NCBI GenBank assembly: GCA_028819845.1
Contig: JAPPKS010000014.1
Span: 1 to 64,000, forward strand
Source of the DNA: Candidatus Poribacteria bacterium
GTDB taxonomy: Bacteria > Poribacteria > WGA-4E > PCPOR2b
DNA length: 64,000 nt
Direction of reading: 5' to 3'
Shown here one piece after another: positions 55,742-63,301 of the stretch (positions within the stretch are counted from its first letter, which is position 1; each line of letters begins with the position of its first letter). The notes under the pieces are model-generated. The model did no database searches and had not been told where the DNA came from. It worked only from the letters and a program-made list of their open reading frames with translations. The translations under genes and the position numbers were made by a program.

Positions 55742-56374
55742 ATGGACAGAACAAAAATCATCCAGCTAATCATCGGTAGCGAGAAGGGAATTAACCGCAG
55801 AGAACCTGCGAACGTCGGCGGCATATCATGCGACGGTATCACGAAACAGAGCTGGGATATCTGGCGTCCCAAAAACCGCCACCGATTCCCGGGCGCGCCC
55901 GAGTCCGTCGAAGGTCTCATAAAACGCCAAGACATCGTTGAAGCGTTTTATGTCGATTATCTTGAACGCTATCATACATGGGAACTGCCCGAATTTCTTC
56001 AATATATCTATAGCGACTTCGTTGTAAATGCCGGCAAGGCTGCCGTCAAGATTGTCCAGCGCATGGCGGGCGCCGTTGACGATGGTGCATGGGGGCGCAA
56101 CACCAGCGGGGCGGTCGCCGCATGGAGACAAACCGTTGAAATTGAATTGCAATCCGATCCGGATGTCGACAATGAGTTGATTACTCGATTCCATGAGGAG
56201 AAACTAGCGCATTATCAACGTCTTGTAGACCTCAATCCGGATAAATTCAAACAATGGCATGCTGGTTGGAAACGCCGGGCGAACCATGTGCTTGCTCAAC
56301 TCGAGGAATACTTTGAAGTTGAGAAGGCGACCCCGTCAGCGATGCACGACGATGATGTCGACCAGAATTATTAA
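55742..56374 (+). CDS. GH108-type muramidase without a signal peptide
   Basis: A 210-residue protein with IIQLIIGSEKGIN and GGISCDGIT (GH108 catalytic Glu region) and a C-terminal region resembling its usual partner domain (KIVQRMAGAVDDGAWGRNT). It would cleave peptidoglycan glycan strands. No export signal is visible, unlike its paralog at 2774-3541, so release may need lysis, a holin or a different route. It follows an ECF sigma gene by 12 bases and may be a sigma-controlled lysis or remodelling gene. Confidence 0.65.
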   Translation: MDRTKIIQLIIGSEKGINRREPANVGGISCDGITKQSWDIWRPKNRHRFPGAPESVEGLIKRQDIVEAFYVDYLERYHTWELPEFLQYIYSDFVVNAGKAAVKIVQRMAGAVDDGAWGRNTSGAVAAWRQTVEIELQSDPDVDNELITRFHEEKLAHYQRLVDLNPDKFKQWHAGWKRRANHVLAQLEEYFEVEKATPSAMHDDDVDQNY

Positions 56375-56929
56375 GCCGATGATCACACGGCATCAAACGA
56401 TATATAACCAGCAGTAATACAGACTATTGAAAAACCATTTATGCCATTGCCACAAGCTGTACAAGACTTAACGCACGCATTAAAAGAAAGAGGGGTGATG
56501 AGATGAATTGACTGATGGAAATTAATCCGTCGCAATTATAACGTAGTCGTTGTTAACTTGAAAGTTCTGATTTCTTCCAACGAATTAATGGTTTAGAGGA
56601 AATCAAAACAATTCACTGGAAAATGGTTATAGGCGCAAGCCTGAAAATGGTAATTTCGATTGATTTTACGTTAGTTGGGAATTCGCAACCCCGCAATCAA
56701 CTACACTGTGCGAAAGTGTTGGGTAAGCGCGGTCGCCGGGCTTGGCAAGCGTCACACCCCTTACCGATTGCGAATAATGCCATAATTGCAAAATATCTGG
56801 AGGCCGTAAAAACACAAACGGTAATTAAAATCTTAGGTCGTGCCGGCGCGGTTTGGCGGCGCTGGTACTGCAATTATGGTATAATTGTTGGGAAATAATT
56901 CTTTTGACGCTAACAAAGGGAGGTTTCAA
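56375..56929. other. Intergenic region before the A-B gene array
   Basis: The region of 555 bases has no credible gene. It has several copies of CAATTAT or its complement (56530s, 56780s, 56871-56887) and ends with the possible promoter of the array. A small reading frame at 56623-56898 has no recognisable protein features and is rejected. Confidence 0.45.
56871..56887 (+). promoter_or_regulatory. Palindromic -10 region upstream of the A-B array
   Basis: CAATTATGGTATAATTG is a perfect palindrome with a seven-base arm and a three-base centre. It contains a TATAAT (56880-56885) 45 bases before the type A gene start. It could be a promoter with a built-in operator. No good -35 was found at 16-18 bases. 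Confidence 0.4.
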
Positions 56930-57667
56930 ATGAAGTGTGTATTTGTGGTATTGTTGGCGCTCTTGTGCGCGAGAGTGTGCTGGGGCGAAAGACAGCCGTA
57001 TTCGTTTACTGGCTTGACACCAGAAGAAATTGCGTGGCACGGTGCACTTGATATGGCAGATAAAAGCGATTTTATCGCTGTCGGCACAGTGGTGTTGATG
57101 TCTGCCAAGTATTATGAAAACATCCTGCCACACAACACCGATTTTGTGATGACCGATGTGCTTGTCAAGATAAGCGATCTTATCAAGGGCAAGCCTAATG
57201 TTGGCAAAGATCACATTAAATTTGCGATACACGGCGGCAGTGCTTATGTGCCAAGCCTTGGTCGTGTTTTGACACAAGCCTTGTTACAAGAAGTTAAGTT
57301 TGCCGTAGGCGAAAAGGTCTTACTGTTTTTAGCCAACAATACTAACGAAGGCGAATCGTATTACGCCAATTATCCGCACGGCAGGCATCGTGTGCACATG
57401 ATGACGTTTGGCAAACGTTTGGTAAAAGACGGCAAAGTGTCGTTTAACTATAATAAAGATGCGGTTGCCAAGCCTGTCCAAATGCCGCTAGAGTTGGCGA
57501 CATCCTTGCTTAAGTCATATCTCAAGGACGCGAATGCAACATTGCCTTTGGAGAACGAAATTAAGACGCTCGTTCGAGAGTCCGACGGCAAAGCCATTGT
57601 GTCAAAGAAGTTAGCCGATGAGTTGAAAAAGAAATCTGACAAGATTATTAGAAAGGAGAAGAAATGA
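56930..57667 (+). CDS. Type A secreted protein of the A-B array (A1)
   Basis: A 245-residue protein with a signal peptide (MKCVFVVLLALLCARVCWG). The core reads SDFIAVGTVV, then TDVLVKISDLIKGKPNVG, then GGSAYVP and VGEKVLLFLANN, a beta-strand pattern seen in proteins found next to matrixin-type proteases in other bacteria. The pattern of an early SD.VxxG strand and a late KG turn resembles NTR/OB-type folds, but no Cys of TIMP-type inhibitors is present. AAGGGAGG precedes the ATG. It overlaps the next gene by ATGA, which suggests translational coupling. Its function is unknown; an inhibitor or chaperone of its partner protease is a hypothesis. Confidence 0.6.
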   Translation: MKCVFVVLLALLCARVCWGERQPYSFTGLTPEEIAWHGALDMADKSDFIAVGTVVLMSAKYYENILPHNTDFVMTDVLVKISDLIKGKPNVGKDHIKFAIHGGSAYVPSLGRVLTQALLQEVKFAVGEKVLLFLANNTNEGESYYANYPHGRHRVHMMTFGKRLVKDGKVSFNYNKDAVAKPVQMPLELATSLLKSYLKDANATLPLENEIKTLVRESDGKAIVSKKLADELKKKSDKIIRKEKK

Positions 57668-58377
57668 TGATTAGATTTGGCTTGGTGCTAGCCGCTCTTT
57701 TAATTGTTTGTCCGAATCTAGGACATTCCCACTGTCATAATAATGGATCTGGCCCTGAAGATCCGATGATAGTACGCGGAAACAAGGTATGGCCACCTGA
57801 GAAAAAAAACAGTGATGGCGTGTATGAAATTGTCGTTTGGGTAAACAATATATATCGCCCTAGACCTGCGGGCAATCCCTCTTTATCGCCCGATTGTGGA
57901 GATGCGGGTGAAATATGGTCGGAAATTGAATTTCAGGGTAGTGAGATTAAGTTCAAGTACAACATGAATGAGTCGCACCAATTTTACGCCAATGTGAAAG
58001 ACAACCGCAATGTTATGGCTTATAGTTGTATGGGGCGACATAATCCGACCATTGCTTTCACCTACCATGTTAATGTTGACGGCAATCGAATAAATGAATT
58101 AGATGTCGGGTTCAACTATTACAAAGACTTTAAGAAGCACGGGCAGTCAGGTCTCTATTATTGTATCAAAGAGATAGCCGCCCATGAATTGGGGCATGTG
58201 GCGGGTTTAGAAGATGTTTATTACGATCCCGATCTGCCGGTAAGCAGAACAAATAGTCCCGACTATGCGCATTATTCTATGAATGGGCATTTCCCAAGCA
58301 AGAATACGCATTGGCGTGAAAGTTTGAATTGTGAAGATAAGTACGCTTTAGACCAAAAGTATTCGTACGGTCCATAA
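57664..58377 (+). CDS. Matrixin-like secreted metalloprotease of the A-B array (B1)
   Basis: A 237-residue protein with a signal peptide (FGLVLAALLIVCPNLGHS). The zinc site is HELGHVAGLED with His174, Glu175, His178 and a third ligand of Asp184 in place of His. A Met turn (SMNG, Met206) follows, as in metzincins. Conserved DVGFN-like and NVMAY segments support a matrixin-like fold. Just after the signal lies HCHN (Cys24), also present in B2; a Cys-switch-like latch is possible. It is much shorter than animal matrixins. It overlaps A1 by 4 bases (ATGA). Confidence 0.7.
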   Translation: MMIRFGLVLAALLIVCPNLGHSHCHNNGSGPEDPMIVRGNKVWPPEKKNSDGVYEIVVWVNNIYRPRPAGNPSLSPDCGDAGEIWSEIEFQGSEIKFKYNMNESHQFYANVKDNRNVMAYSCMGRHNPTIAFTYHVNVDGNRINELDVGFNYYKDFKKHGQSGLYYCIKEIAAHELGHVAGLEDVYYDPDLPVSRTNSPDYAHYSMNGHFPSKNTHWRESLNCEDKYALDQKYSYGP

Positions 58378-58398
58378 CAAACCTAAAGGAGGGTTCAG

Positions 58399-59112
58399 AT
58401 GAAGTATGTATTTGTAGTTTTGCTGGTGATGGGACTGGTGGTTCCAACGTCGTTTGCTGCCGGTGGCTATTTCGATGATTTGTCGCTCTATTCTTTGCTT
58501 AAAAGCATAGATAACAGCGATATAGTTGCCATTGGTACTGTTTCACTTCTAACTGGTGTTTATCGGGAGAACCTGTTAGGTCCCAAGAAACATTGTATTT
58601 GTACCGATGTTCTAGTTCGATTAGATACCATGATTAAGGGTGAGCCAAATTTCGGGCCTAATTATATCAAGTTCATGGTGCTCGGTGGCACAGCCTATGT
58701 TCCGCATAAAGAAGAGGTCATGGGCATGTGGGTTAGCACACAAGCCACGTTTGAAGTTGGCGAAAAAGTGTTTATTATGCTGACGAATGACCAGAATACG
58801 ACTTACTATGCCAACTATCCTTACGGCAAAAACCGTTTAATCTACGATGATTATGGCAAACGGTTGATTAAGGAAGATAAGGTAGAGTTTTGGTACAAAA
58901 AGGAAGACAAGGTGAAGCCGATGCAGTTGTCTCTTGATGTTGCCAAGAATTTGGGCAAGGCTTTTATCGAAGACAAGGCTGCTGCACTTCTACTTGAAAA
59001 CCAGATCAAAAATGTTGCAAGTAACACCGATGAGAATTCCTTAACACTAGCCCAGAAAAGTACTTTGATTGATAGTTCTAAACGTCTATTTGAAAAGGAG
59101 AAAACAAAGTGA
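58399..59112 (+). CDS. Type A secreted protein of the A-B array (A2)
   Basis: A 237-residue protein, paralogous to A1: signal (MKYVFVVLLVMGLVVPTSFA), SDIVAIGTVSLL, TDVLVRLDTMIKGEPNFG, GGTAYVP, VGEKVFIMLTND, and YGKRLIKEDKVEF matching FGKRLVKDGKVSF in A1. GGAGGG precedes the ATG, 22 bases after B1. The last codons overlap the start of B2 by 4 bases. Unknown function, most likely the same as A1. Confidence 0.65.
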   Translation: MKYVFVVLLVMGLVVPTSFAAGGYFDDLSLYSLLKSIDNSDIVAIGTVSLLTGVYRENLLGPKKHCICTDVLVRLDTMIKGEPNFGPNYIKFMVLGGTAYVPHKEEVMGMWVSTQATFEVGEKVFIMLTNDQNTTYYANYPYGKNRLIYDDYGKRLIKEDKVEFWYKKEDKVKPMQLSLDVAKNLGKAFIEDKAAALLLENQIKNVASNTDENSLTLAQKSTLIDSSKRLFEKEKTK

Positions 59113-59789
59113 GGAAAATAAGCATCGCAATTTTTGTGATTGCAGCCATAGCAAATCCAGCGTTAGTGGTTTACTCGCATTGCCATAACACGTACCCATG
59201 CGAGCAAGTCCAAAGTCGTGTTGTTGGGCCGTGGGAGTGGGCAACGTTTCATGTGCCAGTGGATTGGTATATCAATCCGACACAATCAGGAATGCCGTCA
59301 TTAACAACCGATGTTACGGCTGCTGCCAATTCATGGAGCAACATTCAGCGATCGGATGGCACGACAATAGATTTTAGTTATCGAAGTCAGGGACTGATTG
59401 ACGCCGAGGCTGGTGACTACGATAACAAAAATGTAGTGAGTTGGGTCGGCATGGAAAACAGTCCGAATGCCGCCGTGACATATATATGGCTGATAGGCGG
59501 CATTGGGCCTTTAATAGATGAGGTTGATATAGGTTTCAACTACTATAAGGATTGGAAAACACATGCTAACAAAACCGATGGCTATCTTTGTATTCGAGAC
59601 ACGGCTGCCCATGAGTGGGGCCACGCTGCGGGCTTAAAGCATGTGAAATACGATCCGACAAAAACTTCTGGGATAGGCAACTGTCCTGCATGGCAAGACT
59701 ACACTATGCACGCTGGTGCTAGTCCAAATTCGCATGACAGGGAATCGCTGGCGTGTGAAGACAAATGGGCATTGGATTATAAGTATTAG
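59109..59789 (+). CDS. Matrixin-like secreted metalloprotease of the A-B array (B2)
   Basis: A 226-residue paralog of B1 starting at a GTG. It has a signal (IAIFVIAAIANPALVVYS), an HCHN segment near residue 25, and the zinc site HEWGHAAGLKH with His168, Glu169, His172 and the classical third ligand His178. A Met turn at Met200 (YTMHAG) is kept. Compared with B1, the third ligand differs (His here, Asp there). Its stop is followed by a non-coding stretch. Translational coupling to A2 is likely. Confidence 0.7.
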   Translation: MRKISIAIFVIAAIANPALVVYSHCHNTYPCEQVQSRVVGPWEWATFHVPVDWYINPTQSGMPSLTTDVTAAANSWSNIQRSDGTTIDFSYRSQGLIDAEAGDYDNKNVVSWVGMENSPNAAVTYIWLIGGIGPLIDEVDIGFNYYKDWKTHANKTDGYLCIRDTAAHEWGHAAGLKHVKYDPTKTSGIGNCPAWQDYTMHAGASPNSHDRESLACEDKWALDYKY

Positions 59790-60349
59790 ACGATGCAAAT
59801 TTTTGATGCAGTTTGCGTGGTAGGACGGTTACACTTTTAATCTTTCGGTTTTGCGCAAACGATAAGAATTACCCGATGTGCGCAAGGCAACTAGTGATTG
59901 TTCACGCAACTCTCAAATGAAGACATTACGATGCCCGCAAACGCAACAGGGGTATTTGATTCACGTCATCGTCCCAATGTGATCTACTACCCAAGTCCAC
60001 TATTGGGTAAGATTGATAGATGGTTGGGAGCAAATGCTCATCTTGTGGATTACTTTCAATTTTCGTAGTTCGGTTAAACACAGTGAACCCAACGCTTTTC
60101 TCTCGTCTGGTGGTTTCAAATGGTTTGGGTTTCGCCGTTGGCTAAACCCACTCTAAAAGAGCTGAATCCGAATTAAATTGGGTTTGCGATTAGGAAACCA
60201 AAGACGTGGGGAAAGTTGTTTGTTGTGCCGTTTATTAAGGCGCGGTGTGTGACGTGTGCGGTGGCGAGAATCTGCAAGGTGCTCTACCGCGCACGTCTCC
60301 GACATTACCCCCGAATCGTGAAATGATGCCGAGTGCGGAGGGACCGAAC
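59790..60349. other. Intergenic region after the A-B array
   Basis: The region of 560 bases holds a hairpin at 60126-60150 (TGGGTTT and AAACCCA around CGCCGTTGGCT) and segments similar to the GTAGGTTGG-type repeats (CCCAACGC near 60090). A small reading frame at 59931-60068 (45 codons) has no family resemblance and is not supported as a gene. Confidence 0.4.
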
Positions 60350-60694
60350 GTGGCTGACACAGTAGAGGCAAAGCTGGATAGAATTCTCGATGTTGTTTCA
60401 AGGATGGAAGTTCGCATGGATCACCATCACGAACGACTTGAGAAACAGTGTGCAACGATTGGAGAACATGACGCTCGACTCAAAGCATCGGAAGCGCAGG
60501 GCACAAAAGTTGAAACGCTCTTAAATGCGATGCACGAAGCGACTGTTGACCAAGAAACACGCGTGAAGGTTTTGGAGGCTGACCGCAATAGGCATGACGG
60601 GCAACTTTCGCTGTTGACTTGGTTGTTCACAGGCGTAGGTGGACTTGGCGGCATCGCAGCCGTTGTCGCGGTTATTGTCATGCTACTCAAATGA
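60350..60694 (+). CDS. Small coiled-coil protein with a C-terminal membrane helix (XhlA/holin-like)
   Basis: A 114-residue protein starting at a GTG with a very good GGAGGG site; longer readings from 60245 look non-coding. Residues 1-85 form a coiled coil (EAKLDRILDVVSRMEVRMDHH), and residues about 90-113 form a membrane helix rich in Gly and Ala (FTGVGGLGGIAAVVAVIVMLL). This layout resembles XhlA-type holin-associated proteins of phage origin. A holin role would fit with the nearby signal-less muramidase, but this is speculative. Confidence 0.45.
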   Translation: MADTVEAKLDRILDVVSRMEVRMDHHHERLEKQCATIGEHDARLKASEAQGTKVETLLNAMHEATVDQETRVKVLEADRNRHDGQLSLLTWLFTGVGGLGGIAAVVAVIVMLLK

Positions 60695-60889
60695 AACGCT
60701 AGAAATGGTTTTCAAATGACATGATGTTTGGCTGGATTTGGTTTGGTGTTTTCCTTTGGCTTATAACTTATAATTACCCCCAAAAACTAGACAGTGTCTT
60801 AAGGTGGATTTTTTGCTGGCAAAACGGCCATGTTATGAGCCATAATAAGGCTCAGCAATGCCAATAACTGCGAAAGGAGTTTGTTTAAC

Positions 60890-61177
60890 ATGGGTGGTAG
60901 AAAGCAGTACGATAACCGATTCAAAGCGCAGGTGGCGATTGAGGCAATTAAAAATGAACGCACCATGGCGCAGATTGCCAGTGACTACGAAGTTCACCCG
61001 AATCAGGTCAGGCAGCGGAAAAGACAGATTCTGGAGGAATCACCCCAGCTTTTTGCGAACGGACACACGCAATCAACTTCCGACAACGACCGCCTTATAG
61101 CTGAACTCTACCGGCAAATCGGTCAGTTGAAGGTAGAACTAGACTGGCTTCAAAAAAAAACTCGACTGCTCCATTAG
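60890..61177 (+). CDS. IS3-family transposase OrfA
   Basis: A 95-residue helix-turn-helix protein (YDNRFKAQVAIEAIKNERTM, MAQIASDYEVHPNQVRQRKR) ending in a leucine-rich segment. It binds the element's ends. AAAGGAG lies before the ATG at 60890. Its last codons contain a run of nine A at 61152-61160, where a -1 slip joins it to OrfB and gives the full transposase. Confidence 0.8.
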   Translation: MGGRKQYDNRFKAQVAIEAIKNERTMAQIASDYEVHPNQVRQRKRQILEESPQLFANGHTQSTSDNDRLIAELYRQIGQLKVELDWLQKKTRLLH

Positions 61178-62004
61178 AACAGAAGCGGCAGCATATCAAG
61201 CAAGAGCGCGGTGCTCCATCGGTTTCGAGACAATGCGAACTGTTAGGGTTGCCGCGCGCTTCGTATTATTATCAACCCGCGGCGGAAGAGTCGCCGGAAA
61301 ACCTGCTTTATATGCGTCTGATTGACGAACAGTACATCAAGACGCCGTGCTACGGTGTACCTCGAATGACGGACTGGCTATGTGATAATGGCTACGCTGT
61401 CAACCGCAAACGGATTGCTCGGTTAATGCGAAAGATGGACTTAGTTGCCATCTATCCCAAGCCCCGTCTCTCCAAGCATGGCAGGCCGTCGAAAAAGTAT
61501 GCTTATTTACTGAAGGATTCAATTATCACTCGACCGGACCAGGTGTGGGCAACTAATATCACCTATATCCGCTTGACCACCGGCTTTGTGTATCTAGTGG
61601 CGATTATGGATTGGTACTCTCGATATGTGTTATCATGGGAATTGTCAAATACACTAGACGTTTACTTTTGCCTATCGGCACTGGAACGGGCATTGAGTTG
61701 TTCTCGGCCTTTGATATTCAATAGCGACCAGGGCGCGCAGTTCACGTCAGATGCCTTTACGGCTCGGCTTGAATCGGCTAACATTCGCATCAGTTGGACG
61801 GGTGCAGGCAGCGTGTTTGACAACATTTTAATTGAGCGTCTCTGGCGGACCGTCAAGTATGAACATGTCTATCTTCACGCTTATGATTCAGTTCACGCTG
61901 CTTGGTGCGGCTTGAACAACTATTTCAAGTTTTATAATGAGGAGCGGCTTCATACGTCGCTCAATACTAGAACACCTCACGAGGTGTATTTTCAAAAAAC
62001 CTAG
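61159..62004 (+). CDS. IS3-family transposase OrfB (rve domain), catalytic Asp replaced
   Basis: The frame continues without stops from the A run at 61152-61160, so it is made as a fusion by -1 frameshifting and needs no own start. It has the retroviral-integrase-like core: SDQGAQFTS supplies the second Asp and ILIERLW the Glu. The first Asp, expected in T-D-ITYI, is Asn here (codon AAT at 61555-61557), which should abolish catalysis. Confidence 0.8.
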   Translation, partial: NSTAPLEQKRQHIKQERGAPSVSRQCELLGLPRASYYYQPAAEESPENLLYMRLIDEQYIKTPCYGVPRMTDWLCDNGYAVNRKRIARLMRKMDLVAIYPKPRLSKHGRPSKKYAYLLKDSIITRPDQVWATNITYIRLTTGFVYLVAIMDWYSRYVLSWELSNTLDVYFCLSALERALSCSRPLIFNSDQGAQFTSDAFTARLESANIRISWTGAGSVFDNILIERLWRTVKYEHVYLHAYDSVHAAWCGLNNYFKFYNEERLHTSLNTRTPHEVYFQKT

Positions 62005-62092
62005 GTGTTGAAGCACAGCCGGATTGCCTAGCAATTACACCTTAATAGACGAGCATAACTGTCTAGACATTGGGGGTAAGTAAACTGTAGGA

Positions 62093-62311
62093 TTGCCTAA
62101 GGTGCTAATTCAGTCCTATATCAAAGAAAAAACGCCGAAGCTTGCGCTTGAGGACGAGACAAAAACTTTTGTACGCAATTCGGCTGCCAACACAAAGTGT
62201 CTCGATTATCAATTTTATACCATGAATGGCCATTATGCCGCTTGCGACCATTTCAGAGAATCGCTGCGATGTGAAGATATGTAAGCATTAGACCAGAAGT
62301 ATCGTTATTGA
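62093..62311 (+). pseudogene. Decayed A-B array remnant: tail of type A joined to tail of type B
   Basis: The start of the frame matches the C terminus of A1 (SYIKEKTPKLALEDETKTFV against SYLKDANATLPLENEIKTLV), then it switches to the C terminus of B1 (YTMNGHYAACDHFRESLRCED against YSMNGH...WRESLNCED). A TAA at 62282 then interrupts the B1-like ALDQKYRY tail. So an internal deletion fused the two ends of a former A-B pair and it has decayed since. It lies immediately beside the IS3 element's right end. Confidence 0.7.
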
Positions 62312-62319
62312 TCGATCAT

Positions 62320-62376
62320 ATGGAGAGAAAATCAATCGCCTGTGAGGACATTTGGGCATTGGATTATAAGGATTAA
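62320..62376 (+). pseudogene. Decayed tail of another type B protease
   Basis: Eighteen codons read MERKSIACEDIWALDYKD then stop, matching DRESLACEDKWALDYKY at the end of B2. Upstream sequence is not recognisable. It is the remnant of another B gene placed directly after the previous remnant. Confidence 0.6.
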
Positions 62377-62503
62377 AGAGGTACACTCGGTCGAATGAAG
62401 ATTTTCGACAACAGTTGTATTATTGCGAGGCAACGCCGTGGACTCGGCGTTATCCATCAATTACAACGCCTTGGGGTAAACTCAAACTTAACGGAGGATT
62501 CAA

Positions 62504-62809
62504 ATGAAGTGCGTTTTTGCGGTTTTACTGGCGGTTTTGTGTGCTGGCGTGTGTGATTTAGCGGCATTACAAGCCGATTATCCACCGTCTGACGGGAATC
62601 AGGCGCGCAATCCTGTCGTGGTTATTCAATTACCGTCTATCGTAGACGATAATCCGTGCGATCCGCTGCCGGACACGGTTATGCCGCCGATAATTATAGG
62701 CTGCGATGCGCCTCCGGAGCTAGAATTGCCAGCCCACAGCGTCACGATTGCGCGTGTTTTTTGGTTTACCGTCAGGGCGTTGCTCGCTCTGGTGTACATT
62801 CACCCTTAA
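62504..62809 (+). CDS. Short ORF carrying the type A signal peptide
   Basis: A 101-residue ORF. Its first residues, MKCVFAVLLAVLCAGVCDL, are nearly identical to the A1 signal, and the upstream AACGGAGG site is similar too. The rest is unrelated to type A proteins: a Pro-rich middle with two Cys and a hydrophobic C terminus. It is likely a chimera formed by recombination or a fragment that lost its body. Whether it is expressed is unknown. Confidence 0.5.
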   Translation: MKCVFAVLLAVLCAGVCDLAALQADYPPSDGNQARNPVVVIQLPSIVDDNPCDPLPDTVMPPIIIGCDAPPELELPAHSVTIARVFWFTVRALLALVYIHP

Positions 62810-62843
62810 TTAAAAGCAGTTGTAATGAAACAGGTATTTGAAA

Positions 62844-62913
62844 TTACCCCCAATGTTTAGACAGTTATGTTTGTTGATTAAGGTGCAATTGCTACACAAG
62901 TTTAGGCAATCGG
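62844..62913 (-). repeat. Solo IS3-element end, inverted remnant
   Basis: The 70 bases begin TTACCCCCAATGTTTAGACA and continue with AAGGTGCAATTGCT, matching the reverse complement of the right end of the IS at 60774-62079 with a few mismatches. It is a leftover of a second copy or of a deletion event, in the opposite orientation to the complete element. Confidence 0.65.
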
Positions 62914-63035
62914 ATGCGATTAAACCTCACAAATCAAGCAGTTCACAGTTACCCAATTCCTTTTCTGCTTGAATAGCCCGCGTGGATCTGTTACTATTTG
63001 AACAGCGAAGAAAAAAATAAAACTGAATATTCATT

Positions 63036-63213
63036 CGATTCAGGCGCCAGCAATCCAATAGCGATTGTGGAGAATAGGGAAGCGCGGTGAAAAACCGCCA
63101 CGGCCCCGCCACTGTGAACGACGAATAATCGTGTCCACGATGCCACTGTCCCGGCAGGTTGAGATGGGAAGGCGGACACGAGGTGTCGCCAGTCAGGAGA
63201 CCTACCTGAATCG
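63036..63213 (+). promoter_or_regulatory. Cobalamin (adenosylcobalamin) riboswitch
   Basis: CGATTCAGG at 63036-63044 and CCTGAATCG at 63205-63213 form a perfect nine-base-pair closing stem. Inside are the family's conserved boxes: GGGAAGCGCGGTGAAAA, CCCCGCCACTGTGA, GCCACTG, GGGAAGGC and CCAGTCAGGAGACC. Together these are a clear B12-sensing RNA. It is followed by a possible anti-terminator arm and an intrinsic terminator just before the next gene, so it likely turns that gene off when cobalamin is plentiful. Confidence 0.9.
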
Positions 63214-63301
63214 CGTTTCACACAGAGTTTTCGCGGGAAGGCTGTGAACCAGAAAATGCGTTCCTTTTACCGAAACGGCGGGTTTAGGAATAGCGAACTG
63301 T

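Larger units (their letters stand above)
60774..62079 (+). mobile_element. IS3-family insertion sequence, complete but with a mutated transposase
   Basis: About 1306 bases bounded by TTACCCCCAAAAACTAGACA at 60774 and its partial complement ending TGGGGGTAA at 62079. Two overlapping transposase frames are linked by an A-run frameshift. Catalytic Asp in the first DDE position is Asn, so it may no longer move. No target-site duplication was found by eye. A remnant of its right end lies inverted at 62844. Confidence 0.85.

Noticed and set aside
56623-56898. Plus-strand ORF of 91 codons before the A-B array
   Set aside because: Its composition is not protein-like, it has no ribosome site and it covers the probable promoter of the array.
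56930-57667. Calling the A proteins true TIMP-type inhibitors
   Set aside because: The strand pattern is suggestive, but the N-terminal Cys and disulphides that define TIMPs are absent, so this is only a hypothesis.
59931-60068. Small 45-codon ORF after B2
   Set aside because: No ribosome site and no similarity to anything I know; kept only as a note in the intergenic entry.
62927-63247. ORFs on both strands across the cobalamin riboswitch
   Set aside because: They follow the structured RNA, have no ribosome site, and the strong riboswitch match explains the sequence.
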